From Spirochaetia bacterium UBA6919 (lineage in GTDB: Bacteria; Spirochaetota; UBA6919): DNA of 25,397 nt. The position numbers were made by a program, and so were the translations under genes. The DNA is taken from contig DKAT01000059.1 in the NCBI GenBank assembly GCA_002450905.1, forward strand, positions 1 through 25,397, read 5' to 3'. The notes beneath the pieces are model-generated. The model did no database searches and was not told where the DNA came from. It was given only the letters and a program-made list of their open reading frames with translations. This document shows positions 1-6,324 of this stretch, piece after piece; the stretch's first letter is position 1; every line of letters starts with the position of its first letter.

Positions 1-36
1 TTTTTGAATCTTTTGATAGAATAACATACAAGAATT

Positions 37-56
37 ATGGGAAAAGTATGGGAAAA
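37..56. repeat. Doubled ATGGGAAAA motif, copy 1
   Basis: Two ATGGGAAAA units are separated by two bases. The same 20-base arrangement recurs at 1772-1791 with one base changed, and a third, degenerate unit precedes it there (1761-1769). In the second copy the motif sits just upstream of the truncated Rhs reading frame. By analogy this copy may mark the upstream edge of another module lying left of the window. Confidence 0.6.
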
Positions 57-134
57 AACACGGACGTTTGAAACCTGCGAAGGACATGGAAGTCCGAGAG
101 CAGGGATCGGGTAATCCAGAACCAAACACCGTAA

Positions 135-154
135 GGGTTTAATTCATTAAACCC
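135..154. terminator. Perfect 8-bp hairpin, possible 3' end of the first module transcript
   Basis: GGGTTTAA and TTAAACCC pair perfectly around a four-base TTCA loop. The hairpin lies about 220 bases downstream of the membrane-protein gene on the minus strand. There is no T-run on either side, so a classical intrinsic terminator is not shown. It could be a processing or mRNA-stability hairpin. Confidence 0.3.
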
Positions 155-242
155 CAATAAACCATCGCAAGTGAGGATATATTCCTCGCCTATATCCACC
201 CGTAGGGCAGGGCTTCAGCCTTGCATCACCCCTATCCATCCC

Positions 243-270
243 GTAGGGGCGATACCCATGTGTTCGCCCT
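243..270. repeat. GTAGGGGCGA...TCGCCC palindromic repeat, copy 1
   Basis: A short imperfect palindrome (GGGCGA ... TCGCCC) inside a 28-base unit that is repeated exactly at 1864-1891 and in a variant form at 1909-1934. A related degenerate motif lies at 202-224. It resembles the dispersed intergenic palindromes common in many bacterial genomes. All copies lie in the spacers flanking the first Rhs module. Confidence 0.75.
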
Positions 271-353
271 GAACTATTCAAAATAACCCAACCGTGTCAC
301 TCTAACCCATACACAGGAGAAGGACTGGAGCAACCCCACGGGGCAAAACAACA

Positions 354-393
354 CACAACAACTAAAATATCACCTCACAAACAAGATCTACCC
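354..393. repeat. 40-base module-end repeat, copy 1
   Basis: This segment matches 2063-2102 at 37 of 40 positions by eye. In both places it lies at the 3' end of a putative immunity gene (minus strand): here it supplies the last few codons and stop of the gene at 375-815, and in the second copy it begins just after the stop of the gene at 2118-2825. Its position suggests a conserved downstream boundary for cassette exchange. Confidence 0.75.
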
Positions 394-815
394 ATAGTTT
401 TTCTTACTCTTTTATATGATACCCAAATTAAATATAAATTACTTAGAACTATAAATAACATTATAATTATTACATATATTACTTCGATACCTTTATTTTT
501 TACTACAAAAAAATTATATAAAGATGTTACTGCTAACCATATTTGTCTAATTGTTTCAATTACAAATGCTATTAAAATAAACAATTTTAATTTATTTAAA
601 AAATTATAATTGAATAAATATAAAAAATTAAGGATAAATGACATTCCTACATAAATTAAGATAATCGTTTTTATCATTCCAAATCGAATTGTCTCATCGC
701 TGTTTATCATCATTTCTATATCTTTACTTATAAAAGTAATTGTTTCTGTACCTAAATAAAATAGTCCAACTAAAAGTCCCAAAATACGTACTAAAATAAT
801 AAATACTTTGTTCAT
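375..815 (-). CDS. Small four-helix membrane protein, candidate immunity protein
   Basis: A 146-residue, strongly hydrophobic protein with about four transmembrane segments (roughly residues 4-24, 46-68, 76-98 and 110-133) and short, partly basic loops. I do not recognise the family. The ATG (813-815) directly abuts the TAA stop (816-818) of the Rhs fragment upstream on the same strand, which implies translational coupling. That layout is typical of a toxin C-terminus followed by its immunity gene. A membrane immunity protein would suit a toxin that acts at or through the inner membrane. The last five codons fall inside a repeat shared with 2063-2102, so the natural C-terminus may have been altered by recombination. 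The immunity role is inferred from position only. Confidence 0.7.
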   Translation of the reverse strand: MNKVFIILVRILGLLVGLFYLGTETITFISKDIEMMINSDETIRFGMIKTIILIYVGMSFILNFLYLFNYNFLNKLKLFILIAFVIETIRQIWLAVTSLYNFFVVKNKGIEVIYVIIIMLFIVLSNLYLIWVSYKRVRKTMGRSCL

Positions 816-1769
816 TTATTCACCGACATCACTATCATCGGCAGGAAGATCTGTAGTGTCAAATTTTTCTGTACCTGCTGTACTGTTAGAATCCTTAGAG
901 TCCATAGTAGAATTACCACCTTCTACATCACCCTGTTCAGGTAGTTTATCATACTCTTCTTTAGAATCAGTGGCTCCTATACTGTTAAAATAATTTTCAA
1001 TCTGTTCATCCAAAGGGTCTCCTTCTTTAAATACATCATCTCCAAAAATTGCACCTGCCTTATTAGATGGAAGATCTTCGGGAGAAAAGCCACTCTTACT
1101 TTCCTTTAAATATTGCTCTAATTCAAGACCAAAACGTAATATTCTTGTTATTAAGTTTCCATATTTTTTAGCATAAATTGCTGCTGTGAAAAAATGTTTT
1201 AAATCGATCCAACCATATTTTTTTGTATAGATATACCGAAGACGACTTTTATCATTTCTAAAGTGATCGGCTACTTTAAGTAATAGCTTTGCAGGAGATA
1301 AATTTGGATGTTGCTTTTTAATTCCTCTAATTATTATAATTAAATCCTTAAGTGTTCCAGCCCTTCTTTTGTTAGGTGAAGTCCCTTGAAAATCAACAAA
1401 CTTGATTGGATTTTGATACGTGTAAGAAAATAAGTTCAGATTTCTTGGATTATATACACCACCAATTCCCGGTAGTCTTGAATCTTTTTTCTTGTCTCCA
1501 GTGGGCAAATATGCTGCCAAAATGGGATCCGGGCTCTGCCACACAGACGTGCGGGGATCATAATAACGATGATGCACATAGTACAACCCCGTTTCTCTGT
1601 CGAGTTCCTTGGATGTAAATAGATACGGAGTCCGTTCAGTGTTACTTGCTTCTTCCACCCAGGTCTCGCCGAAGGGGAAGTACTCCATATGCTCATAGAC
1701 CCCACCATCTTTATCGGTGACATATTGAGTCGACCCTAAGTGCCCACAAATAACCACCTCATGGGACAA
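816..1769 (-). CDS. 5'-truncated Rhs protein: end of core plus unrecognised C-terminal toxin-like domain
   Basis: The 317-residue frame opens with a weak TTG. Homology to Rhs proteins begins at GHLGSTQ (about residue 9), so the long N-terminal beta-cage portion is missing. Typical end-of-core motifs follow: YFPFGETW (30-37), TPYLFTSKELD (47-57), RYYDPRTSVWQSPDP (68-82) and the closing FVDFQG (124-129), equivalent to the usual DPxG hinge. Residues 130-317 form the variable tip. It contains the motif GWIDLKHFF (186-194), then FSPEDLPSNKAG (228-239), and an acidic, Ser/Thr-rich tail. I cannot assign a catalytic class. The core part is GC-richer than the tip. It is either a silent cassette or a decayed gene. 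The membrane protein abutting its stop is the likely immunity partner. Confidence 0.75.
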   Translation of the reverse strand: MSHEVVICGHLGSTQYVTDKDGGVYEHMEYFPFGETWVEEASNTERTPYLFTSKELDRETGLYYVHHRYYDPRTSVWQSPDPILAAYLPTGDKKKDSRLPGIGGVYNPRNLNLFSYTYQNPIKFVDFQGTSPNKRRAGTLKDLIIIIRGIKKQHPNLSPAKLLLKVADHFRNDKSRLRYIYTKKYGWIDLKHFFTAAIYAKKYGNLITRILRFGLELEQYLKESKSGFSPEDLPSNKAGAIFGDDVFKEGDPLDEQIENYFNSIGATDSKEEYDKLPEQGDVEGGNSTMDSKDSNSTAGTEKFDTTDLPADDSDVGE

Positions 1770-1771
1770 TC

Positions 1772-1791
1772 ATGGGAAAACTATGGGAAAA
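1772..1791. repeat. Doubled ATGGGAAAA motif, copy 2
   Basis: Second copy of the 20-base motif at 37-56, with one difference in the two-base linker. A degenerate third unit lies immediately to its left at 1761-1769. It sits just upstream of the start of the truncated Rhs frame on the minus strand. Confidence 0.6.
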
Positions 1792-1863
1792 TCTATTGAG
1801 AAATCATAAGCAACTTACAGCCTGGTTGGTGAGCGGAGCCGAACCACACCCTAAATCCCTACC

Positions 1864-1891
1864 GTAGGGGCGATACCCATGTGTTCGCCCT
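1864..1891. repeat. GTAGGGGCGA...TCGCCC palindromic repeat, copy 2
   Basis: Identical over 28 bases to 243-270. The GGGCGA and TCGCCC arms can pair. Confidence 0.75.
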
Positions 1892-1908
1892 GTCACCTCC
1901 GTCACCAC

Positions 1909-1934
1909 GTAGGGGCGATCCTATGGCTCGCCCT
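1909..1934. repeat. GTAGGGGCGA palindromic repeat, variant copy 3
   Basis: A 26-base variant of the palindrome at 1864-1891, with the same GTAGGGGCGAT left arm and CTCGCCCT right arm but a different centre. Two copies only 17 bases apart suggest local duplication. Confidence 0.65.
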
Positions 1935-1970
1935 ATCCCCCAATCGCTCAATGAGCCCAGCTCGGTCATT

Positions 1971-2003
1971 GAGCTGAGCCTGTCCTGAGCGACAGTCGAA
2001 GGG
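1971..2003. repeat. Dispersed CTGAG...TCGAAGGG element
   Basis: A segment with two CTGAGC-type half-sites ending in GTCGAAGGG. A shorter relative, CCTGAGGCTCTCGAAGGG, lies at 17362-17379. Motifs of this kind occur as dispersed intergenic repeats in many bacteria, so the two copies here are probably members of a genome-wide family rather than specific to the Rhs array. Confidence 0.5.
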
Positions 2004-2062
2004 TCAACGTCCACGGAGGGACTAATCCTGCGGAGTGCAGGGATGCACGAGAGCAGGGGAAC

Positions 2063-2102
2063 CACAACAACTAAAACAGCACCTCACAAACAAGATCTGC
2101 CC
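2063..2102. repeat. 40-base module-end repeat, copy 2
   Basis: Matches 354-393 at 37 of 40 positions. It lies 15 bases beyond the stop codon of the SH3-like protein gene on the minus strand, so it occupies the same place relative to a putative immunity gene as copy 1. Confidence 0.75.
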
Positions 2103-2117
2103 TTCATTTTTCATGCT

Positions 2118-2825
2118 CTATTTATGATAGTTACAATTATTTACTTTTTTTTTACGACGATAATACTTTACTTCATTAATATAAATAAATTTACCTGATG
2201 GATTACCCCTGATAATAAAGGTTTTTTTTCTATAAGGAACTTTTTCTAGATAAAAATTAAAAATAACTGATCCATTTAATATATAATAATTAGATTTTTT
2301 CATCATAGAATCAATTTTGTAAGTCACAGAATCTTGTCTAAATGTTTTACAACGAAATTGATACTCACTAAAAAAATCTGTTCCGCTTTCTCCGTGTTCC
2401 GTATTCCACCAGAACCTCATAAGTAATCTATAAAATGCTTTTAATCGAACAGAACTTAAACCTTTAATATAAAAGTTCTTCAATTTTTCTAATGCCTGAA
2501 ATGATTTAATCTTTCTAATATACGCGCCATATACCCATCCTTTAAATCCATTACCAGGATATAATCCTATTTGTACAACGTAGTACCAATATTCATTATA
2601 GCTACCAATTTTTTCTCGGGTTTTTGATTTATTTTTTACTCGGGATAAACAAGTATATATTTTAAGATATCCTTGTGATTTAAAGGATATACCTGGACCT
2701 ATTCTCAATCTTACATTATTATGAGTAACGTAATATATCTTATTTTCTGAGCCATAAAAAAATTGAGGAAATAACAAAATTGCCATAACAGAAAATAAAA
2801 TTAATATATTATTTCTTAGTAACAT
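2118..2825 (-). CDS. Secreted SH3-like domain protein, candidate immunity to the M23 module
   Basis: A 235-residue protein with an N-terminal signal sequence (hydrophobic residues about 6-22, likely cleavage near YGS at 24-26). A bacterial SH3-like region follows (about 30-105), recognisable from NVRLRIGPG near residue 36 and GWVYGAYIRKI near 95. The remaining 130 residues are basic and aromatic and are not recognised. An AAAGGAT ribosome site lies four bases before the ATG. The gene follows the Rhs-M23 fragment on the same strand after a 228-base gap. Bacterial SH3 domains often bind peptidoglycan, so an envelope-located protein that shields cell wall or inhibits the neighbouring peptidase is plausible. 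That function is inference; a simple cell-wall-binding protein is the alternative. Confidence 0.65.
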   Translation of the reverse strand: MLLRNNILILFSVMAILLFPQFFYGSENKIYYVTHNNVRLRIGPGISFKSQGYLKIYTCLSRVKNKSKTREKIGSYNEYWYYVVQIGLYPGNGFKGWVYGAYIRKIKSFQALEKLKNFYIKGLSSVRLKAFYRLLMRFWWNTEHGESGTDFFSEYQFRCKTFRQDSVTYKIDSMMKKSNYYILNGSVIFNFYLEKVPYRKKTFIIRGNPSGKFIYINEVKYYRRKKKVNNCNYHK

Positions 2826-3053
2826 TATCCTTTAGTTTAATATATAACTAATTAAGTCATTTTTCAGGCTATTATCTTTCTTTTCCATCAATTAAAGATC
2901 ATATTACCAATCTTGATATGATATTATATCAGCAATAAGGCCAATATTTTACAAGTCTTAAATTGAAACTTTCTAATAAATAATAGGTCGTTACTCAATT
3001 TTTTTCAATTGATCATTCTAAAAATATATTACTTTGTTAATGTATGAATATAG

Positions 3054-3572
3054 CTATCTTCCTCTCGGGGTATTTGTGTATGTATCTGGATTTTCTTGAA
3101 CACCATTTACTATTATTTCAAAGTGAAGGTGTGGACCTGTCGACAAACCTGTGCTTCCTACTCTACCTATTGTAGTACCTTGACTTATAAATGCTCCTTG
3201 CCGTACATTATAACCAGATAGATGTGCAAATCTATCTACTCTACCATCGCCATAAGTAACTTCTACTACATTTCCATAACCATCACCACGATTACCTACA
3301 AAAGTCACTCTTCCTGCTTTAGGAGAACGGACTGGTGTACCTGTAGGAGCTCGATATTCATTACCAGGGTGTCTGTGCCATCCTATCCCTCTTACATACC
3401 TCCGCTGTGTAAAACCACTATTCATTGGATAATTTGAAGATACTGGTCTCTGCCAGACAGAGGTTCGGGGGTCGTAGTAGCGATGATGAACATAGTAAAG
3501 ACCAGTTTCTCTATCGAGTTCTTTCGAAGTAAACAGGTACGGAGTGCGTTCAGTATTGCTCGCTTCTTCCAC
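3054..3572 (-). CDS. 5'-truncated Rhs fragment fused to an M23 (LytM-type) peptidase domain
   Basis: The 172-residue frame starts at a GTG inside the Rhs core. Core homology continues upstream to YFPFGETW, but a TAA (3597-3599) closes the frame there. Residues 1-41 match the first Rhs module residue for residue (EEASNTERT through DPRTSVWQ). The sequence then switches, earlier than the usual DPxG hinge, to an M23 zinc peptidase (about 60-165). Candidate ligands and catalytic residues are H68, E72 in HPGNE (family members normally have Asp here), H117 in FAHLS, and H148/H150 in GPHLHFEI. M23 enzymes cut peptide cross-links in peptidoglycan, so this would be a cell-wall-degrading tip. No ribosome site is visible, so it is more likely a cassette than an expressed gene. 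Confidence 0.75.
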   Translation of the reverse strand: MEEASNTERTPYLFTSKELDRETGLYYVHHRYYDPRTSVWQRPVSSNYPMNSGFTQRRYVRGIGWHRHPGNEYRAPTGTPVRSPKAGRVTFVGNRGDGYGNVVEVTYGDGRVDRFAHLSGYNVRQGAFISQGTTIGRVGSTGLSTGPHLHFEIIVNGVQENPDTYTNTPRGR

Positions 3573-3867
3573 CCAAGTCTCGCCGAAGGGGAAGTATTAT
3601 ACATACTGCTATAACCCAATAAATATCAGATGCTTACAAGTTCCTCCTATTTCAAAAATATATTTCTATTAATATTCTAATATACTTTGATTTAACATTT
3701 TAGACAAGTTAAAATTATTGGAAATTGAGTACATTTTTTTGATGAGAAATGAGAGGATATTCTTTATGTGTAGATTGCCACAAAATAACATTTTTTAATG
3801 ATTTGGAGGTAAATGGCTCTAATTTTGTCAGGATTTAATTTTGACATAGCACGGGGTTTAGCCCAAC
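3573..3867. other. AT-rich gap between the second and third modules
   Basis: Bases 3573-3596 are the last in-frame remnant of the Rhs core (YFPFGETW), ended by a stop at 3597-3599. The rest is AT-rich with no gene I can support. The repeats that flank the first module are absent here. Confidence 0.5.
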
Positions 3868-5469
3868 TCAACTCTTTCCTCTGTATGTATAATCAGGTAG
3901 AGTTTCCCTCTTCTTTCTCCAAAAATTAGGATCTTTAGGGTGCCCTTTGCCAGGTTTAAAATAGCAATTTATAAAATATTCTCTTAATCGTTTCTCAACT
4001 TTATAATGTAATGAATTACCAGTAAAATATATTCTTATATTTTTAGATAAATTAGATAATTCTTTGGGAATTTTATTCAATTTATTGTAACTTAAATCTA
4101 GTACCTTTAATCTTTTTAATTGACCAATTTCTATTGGTAGCTTAGTTAATTTATTACTATCTAAGAAAAGCTTAAACAAGCTATTTTTTAACTTACCAAT
4201 TTCAGAAGGAATTTCTTTAAGAAAATTATTAGATAAAATAAGAAAGTGTAATTTCCTTAATTTATAGATTTTATATGATAATTTTCTTAATTGATTTTCT
4301 CTTAAATCTAATAATTTTAGATTTTTTAAATTAAATATTTTTGTAGGAAGTTTCATTAATTTATTTTTTGAAACACATAGCGTTTTTAATTTAATCAAAT
4401 AACCAATCTCAGATGGTAATTCATCTATTTTATTATTATCTATATATAGACGATTTAAATAAATTAACTTTCTAATATCTTTTGGTATTTTTTTTAATTG
4501 GTTATTCGCTAGGTTTAATATTTTTAATGATCTTAGCTGTCCTATCTCAGATGGTAATTTTCTTAATTGATTATTTTTTAAGGTTAAGTGTTTTAATGAA
4601 GTTAGTTGTGCAATTTCAACTGGTAACTTATCAATTTTATTATTGTTAATATTTAAGTAGTGTAAATTTTTTAACCTTCCAATATCTTTAGGTAAATTGT
4701 TAAACTGATTGTTTTCTAAGTTTAATGATTCTAAATTAATTAATTGTATTATTGATTCAGGAAAACGTTTTAATTTATTAAGTGATATATCCAAAGATTT
4801 AATATTGATTAATAATGAGAGGGAAGTTATTTTTTTTATTTTGTTATTTGACAATGATAATATTTTCAATTTAGTAAGACGTGCAATTGTTTTAGGTAAA
4901 AATTTTATTTTATTGTAACTTAAATCAAGCTTTTTTAGGTTAATCAATTTACCAATTTCATTAGGAATTCTAATAATTTTATTATAAGAAAGATCCAATA
5001 ATTTTAAATTAGTAAGTTTTCCTAATTCAGGAGGAATATTTATTATCAAGTTTCTATGTAATATTAATTTTTCTAAATATCGAAGTTGACCAATTTCAGG
5101 AGGTATTTTTTGAATTCTATTATAGCTAAGTCTAAGTTCCTTAAGATTTTTTAATTTAAATATATCTCTCGGGAAACGGATTAGCCCTTTGTGGTATTTA
5201 TAAAAAGCATAATGATCTAAGGGGATGTCAATTCGCAATTTTCTAAAATCCAAATCTAATATTTCAACATTTTCTGGTTTTTTTAAAGCTTCTTCCAATG
5301 AATAATATATTCTAAGAGATTTATTACTTAATTTTTTATGTTCTAAATTATTTTTTTTATAAAATTGAACAACTGTTTTGTTATCAGTATCTTCTACTTG
5401 ATATCTTTTTGAATCATTTTTACAACTAATAATGTTAATCAATAAAACAACTATAAAAATTAATCTCAT
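3868..5469 (-). CDS. Leucine-rich-repeat lipoprotein, candidate immunity protein of the third Rhs module
   Basis: A 533-residue protein with a short lipoprotein signal ending in IISC, with Cys16 as the lipidation site, so it probably sits in an envelope membrane. A linker (about 17-90) precedes roughly 16 leucine-rich repeats of 23 residues (about 98-465) with the pattern LxxLxxLxLxxNxIxxLPxEIGx. A basic cap follows (ends TYRGKS). One repeat is 22 and one 24 residues long. This repeat class is common in Leptospira. The ATG has an AGGAAAAT ribosome site, and the gene starts 16 bases after the stop of the Rhs tip at 5486-6310. That spacing fits a toxin-immunity pair. Repeat-containing immunity proteins are known in polymorphic toxin systems, but a general surface LRR lipoprotein cannot be excluded. 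Confidence 0.8.
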   Translation of the reverse strand: MRLIFIVVLLINIISCKNDSKRYQVEDTDNKTVVQFYKKNNLEHKKLSNKSLRIYYSLEEALKKPENVEILDLDFRKLRIDIPLDHYAFYKYHKGLIRFPRDIFKLKNLKELRLSYNRIQKIPPEIGQLRYLEKLILHRNLIINIPPELGKLTNLKLLDLSYNKIIRIPNEIGKLINLKKLDLSYNKIKFLPKTIARLTKLKILSLSNNKIKKITSLSLLINIKSLDISLNKLKRFPESIIQLINLESLNLENNQFNNLPKDIGRLKNLHYLNINNNKIDKLPVEIAQLTSLKHLTLKNNQLRKLPSEIGQLRSLKILNLANNQLKKIPKDIRKLIYLNRLYIDNNKIDELPSEIGYLIKLKTLCVSKNKLMKLPTKIFNLKNLKLLDLRENQLRKLSYKIYKLRKLHFLILSNNFLKEIPSEIGKLKNSLFKLFLDSNKLTKLPIEIGQLKRLKVLDLSYNKLNKIPKELSNLSKNIRIYFTGNSLHYKVEKRLREYFINCYFKPGKGHPKDPNFWRKKRETLPDYTYRGKS

Positions 5470-5485
5470 ACCATTTTCCTATTAA

Positions 5486-6310
5486 TTATTTCTCCCTTTT
5501 TTTAATCCAATAAAAACGTTTATATTCTGATAAATCTATATCTTTTAGCCTGCCTTCCTCTAATACTTCTGGCTTTCCGCTACCACCTCTTAGAGGATCT
5601 CTCTCCATGAGAGCTCCATACTTAGTTTTGCCACCTTCTTTATATTTGTAATTTGGATCATAGTATATTAATGTATCATGGCCACCATCTGAAACTCCAA
5701 CCTTCTTTCCTTCACCTAGTTTAGATCTCAATAATTCAGTATCCTTTGGTCCTTTAACTTGTTTTACTAATCCTAAGCTATATTTCGTATTTCTATTTTT
5801 ACCAAGTGGACTGTTTACTAATTGATCAATAAAAACTTCAAAAGACATATGTTTATTTGTGCCATCTGTTATAGCTTTACTTACACCTTTATCTCCTAAA
5901 ATATAAGATCCTGCCCAAAGTATATAATTGTAATTGTCGATTTCTTTATTTACAGTACTAGCAGCTTCATTAACATTTTTTAATGCACCAGCATATATTA
6001 ACAACATTAAAACTACAGCACCAGTGCAATTGAAAGTAGAATTTAAATTACTTCCTTCATAGCCACTGCCTTTTTTATAAGGATAAGGTCTATCATGTTC
6101 ATATTGAAAAATATGCTGAGGATCTGGTGCTTTACCATTTGGATCAATAAATTTAGTTGGACTTTGATAAGAATATGAATACATATTTAGATTCTTAGGA
6201 TTTGTTATTCCACCATTAGGCTTACCAGTTAGGTAGGACGCCAGAATGGGGTCAGGAGACTGCCATACTGATGTTCGGGGGTCATAGTACCTAGCTGATA
6301 TATAGTACAA
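5486..6310 (-). CDS. 5'-truncated Rhs fragment with possible cysteine-peptidase-like C-terminal tip
   Basis: The 274-residue frame opens with TTG inside the Rhs core motif GLYY. RYYDPRTSVWQSPDP (8-22), NPKNLNMYSY (37-46) and the hinge FIDPNG (54-59) identify the core end. The C-terminal 215 residues contain FNCTGAVV with Cys95, and GGHDTLIYYDPNY with His211 and Asp218. This Cys...His...Asp order and the HDTLIYYDP surroundings recall papain-like or C39-type cysteine peptidases, but I cannot place the family, and the catalytic call is inference. The core homology begins exactly at the stop codon of the upstream lipoprotein gene, with no ATG or separate ribosome site, indicating a recombination joint. 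The LRR lipoprotein gene follows after 16 bases. Confidence 0.7.
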   Translation of the reverse strand: MYYISARYYDPRTSVWQSPDPILASYLTGKPNGGITNPKNLNMYSYSYQSPTKFIDPNGKAPDPQHIFQYEHDRPYPYKKGSGYEGSNLNSTFNCTGAVVLMLLIYAGALKNVNEAASTVNKEIDNYNYILWAGSYILGDKGVSKAITDGTNKHMSFEVFIDQLVNSPLGKNRNTKYSLGLVKQVKGPKDTELLRSKLGEGKKVGVSDGGHDTLIYYDPNYKYKEGGKTKYGALMERDPLRGGSGKPEVLEEGRLKDIDLSEYKRFYWIKKREK

Positions 6311-6324
6311 ACCCTTTTCTCTGT

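Larger units (their letters stand above)
1..374. other. Non-coding spacer left of the first Rhs module
   Basis: I see no convincing gene here. The stretch is GC-richer than the flanking toxin and immunity genes and is made of repeat pieces. It holds a doubled ATGGGAAAA motif (37-56), a segment resembling 2027-2060 (about 74-105), a perfect hairpin (135-154), a GTAGGGCAGGGCTTCAGCC-type motif (202-224), a GTAGGGGCGA...TCGCCC palindrome (243-270), and a 40-base repeat that runs into the end of the next gene (354-393). Most of these pieces recur in the spacer at 1770-2117, on the other side of the first module. This looks like an inter-cassette spacer of a toxin array continuing left of the window. 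Confidence 0.6.
1770..2117. other. Repeat-rich spacer between the first and second Rhs modules
   Basis: No gene is convincing here; short open frames run through repeats. The spacer carries the doubled ATGGGAAAA motif (1772-1791), two GTAGGGGCGA palindromes (1864-1891, 1909-1934), a GAGCTGAGCCTG...GTCGAAGGG element (1971-2003), a segment resembling 74-105 (about 2027-2060), and the 40-base module-end repeat (2063-2102). It is visibly richer in G and C than the genes on either side. Its content mirrors the spacer at 1-374. Confidence 0.65.

Noticed and set aside
1436..1723. Open frame of 95 codons inside the first Rhs core
   Set aside because: It is an out-of-frame shadow of the Rhs core. A similar shadow exists at 3422-3619 only because the core DNA is repeated there.
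37..1791. Repeated ATGGGAAAA units considered as a CRISPR or iteron array
   Set aside because: Only two or three units occur per site, with no regular spacers of CRISPR length and no cas or replication genes nearby.
1859..2065. Open frame of 68 codons in the repeat-rich spacer
   Set aside because: It runs through GTAGGGGCGA palindromes and other repeats, has no ribosome site and no plausible protein sequence.
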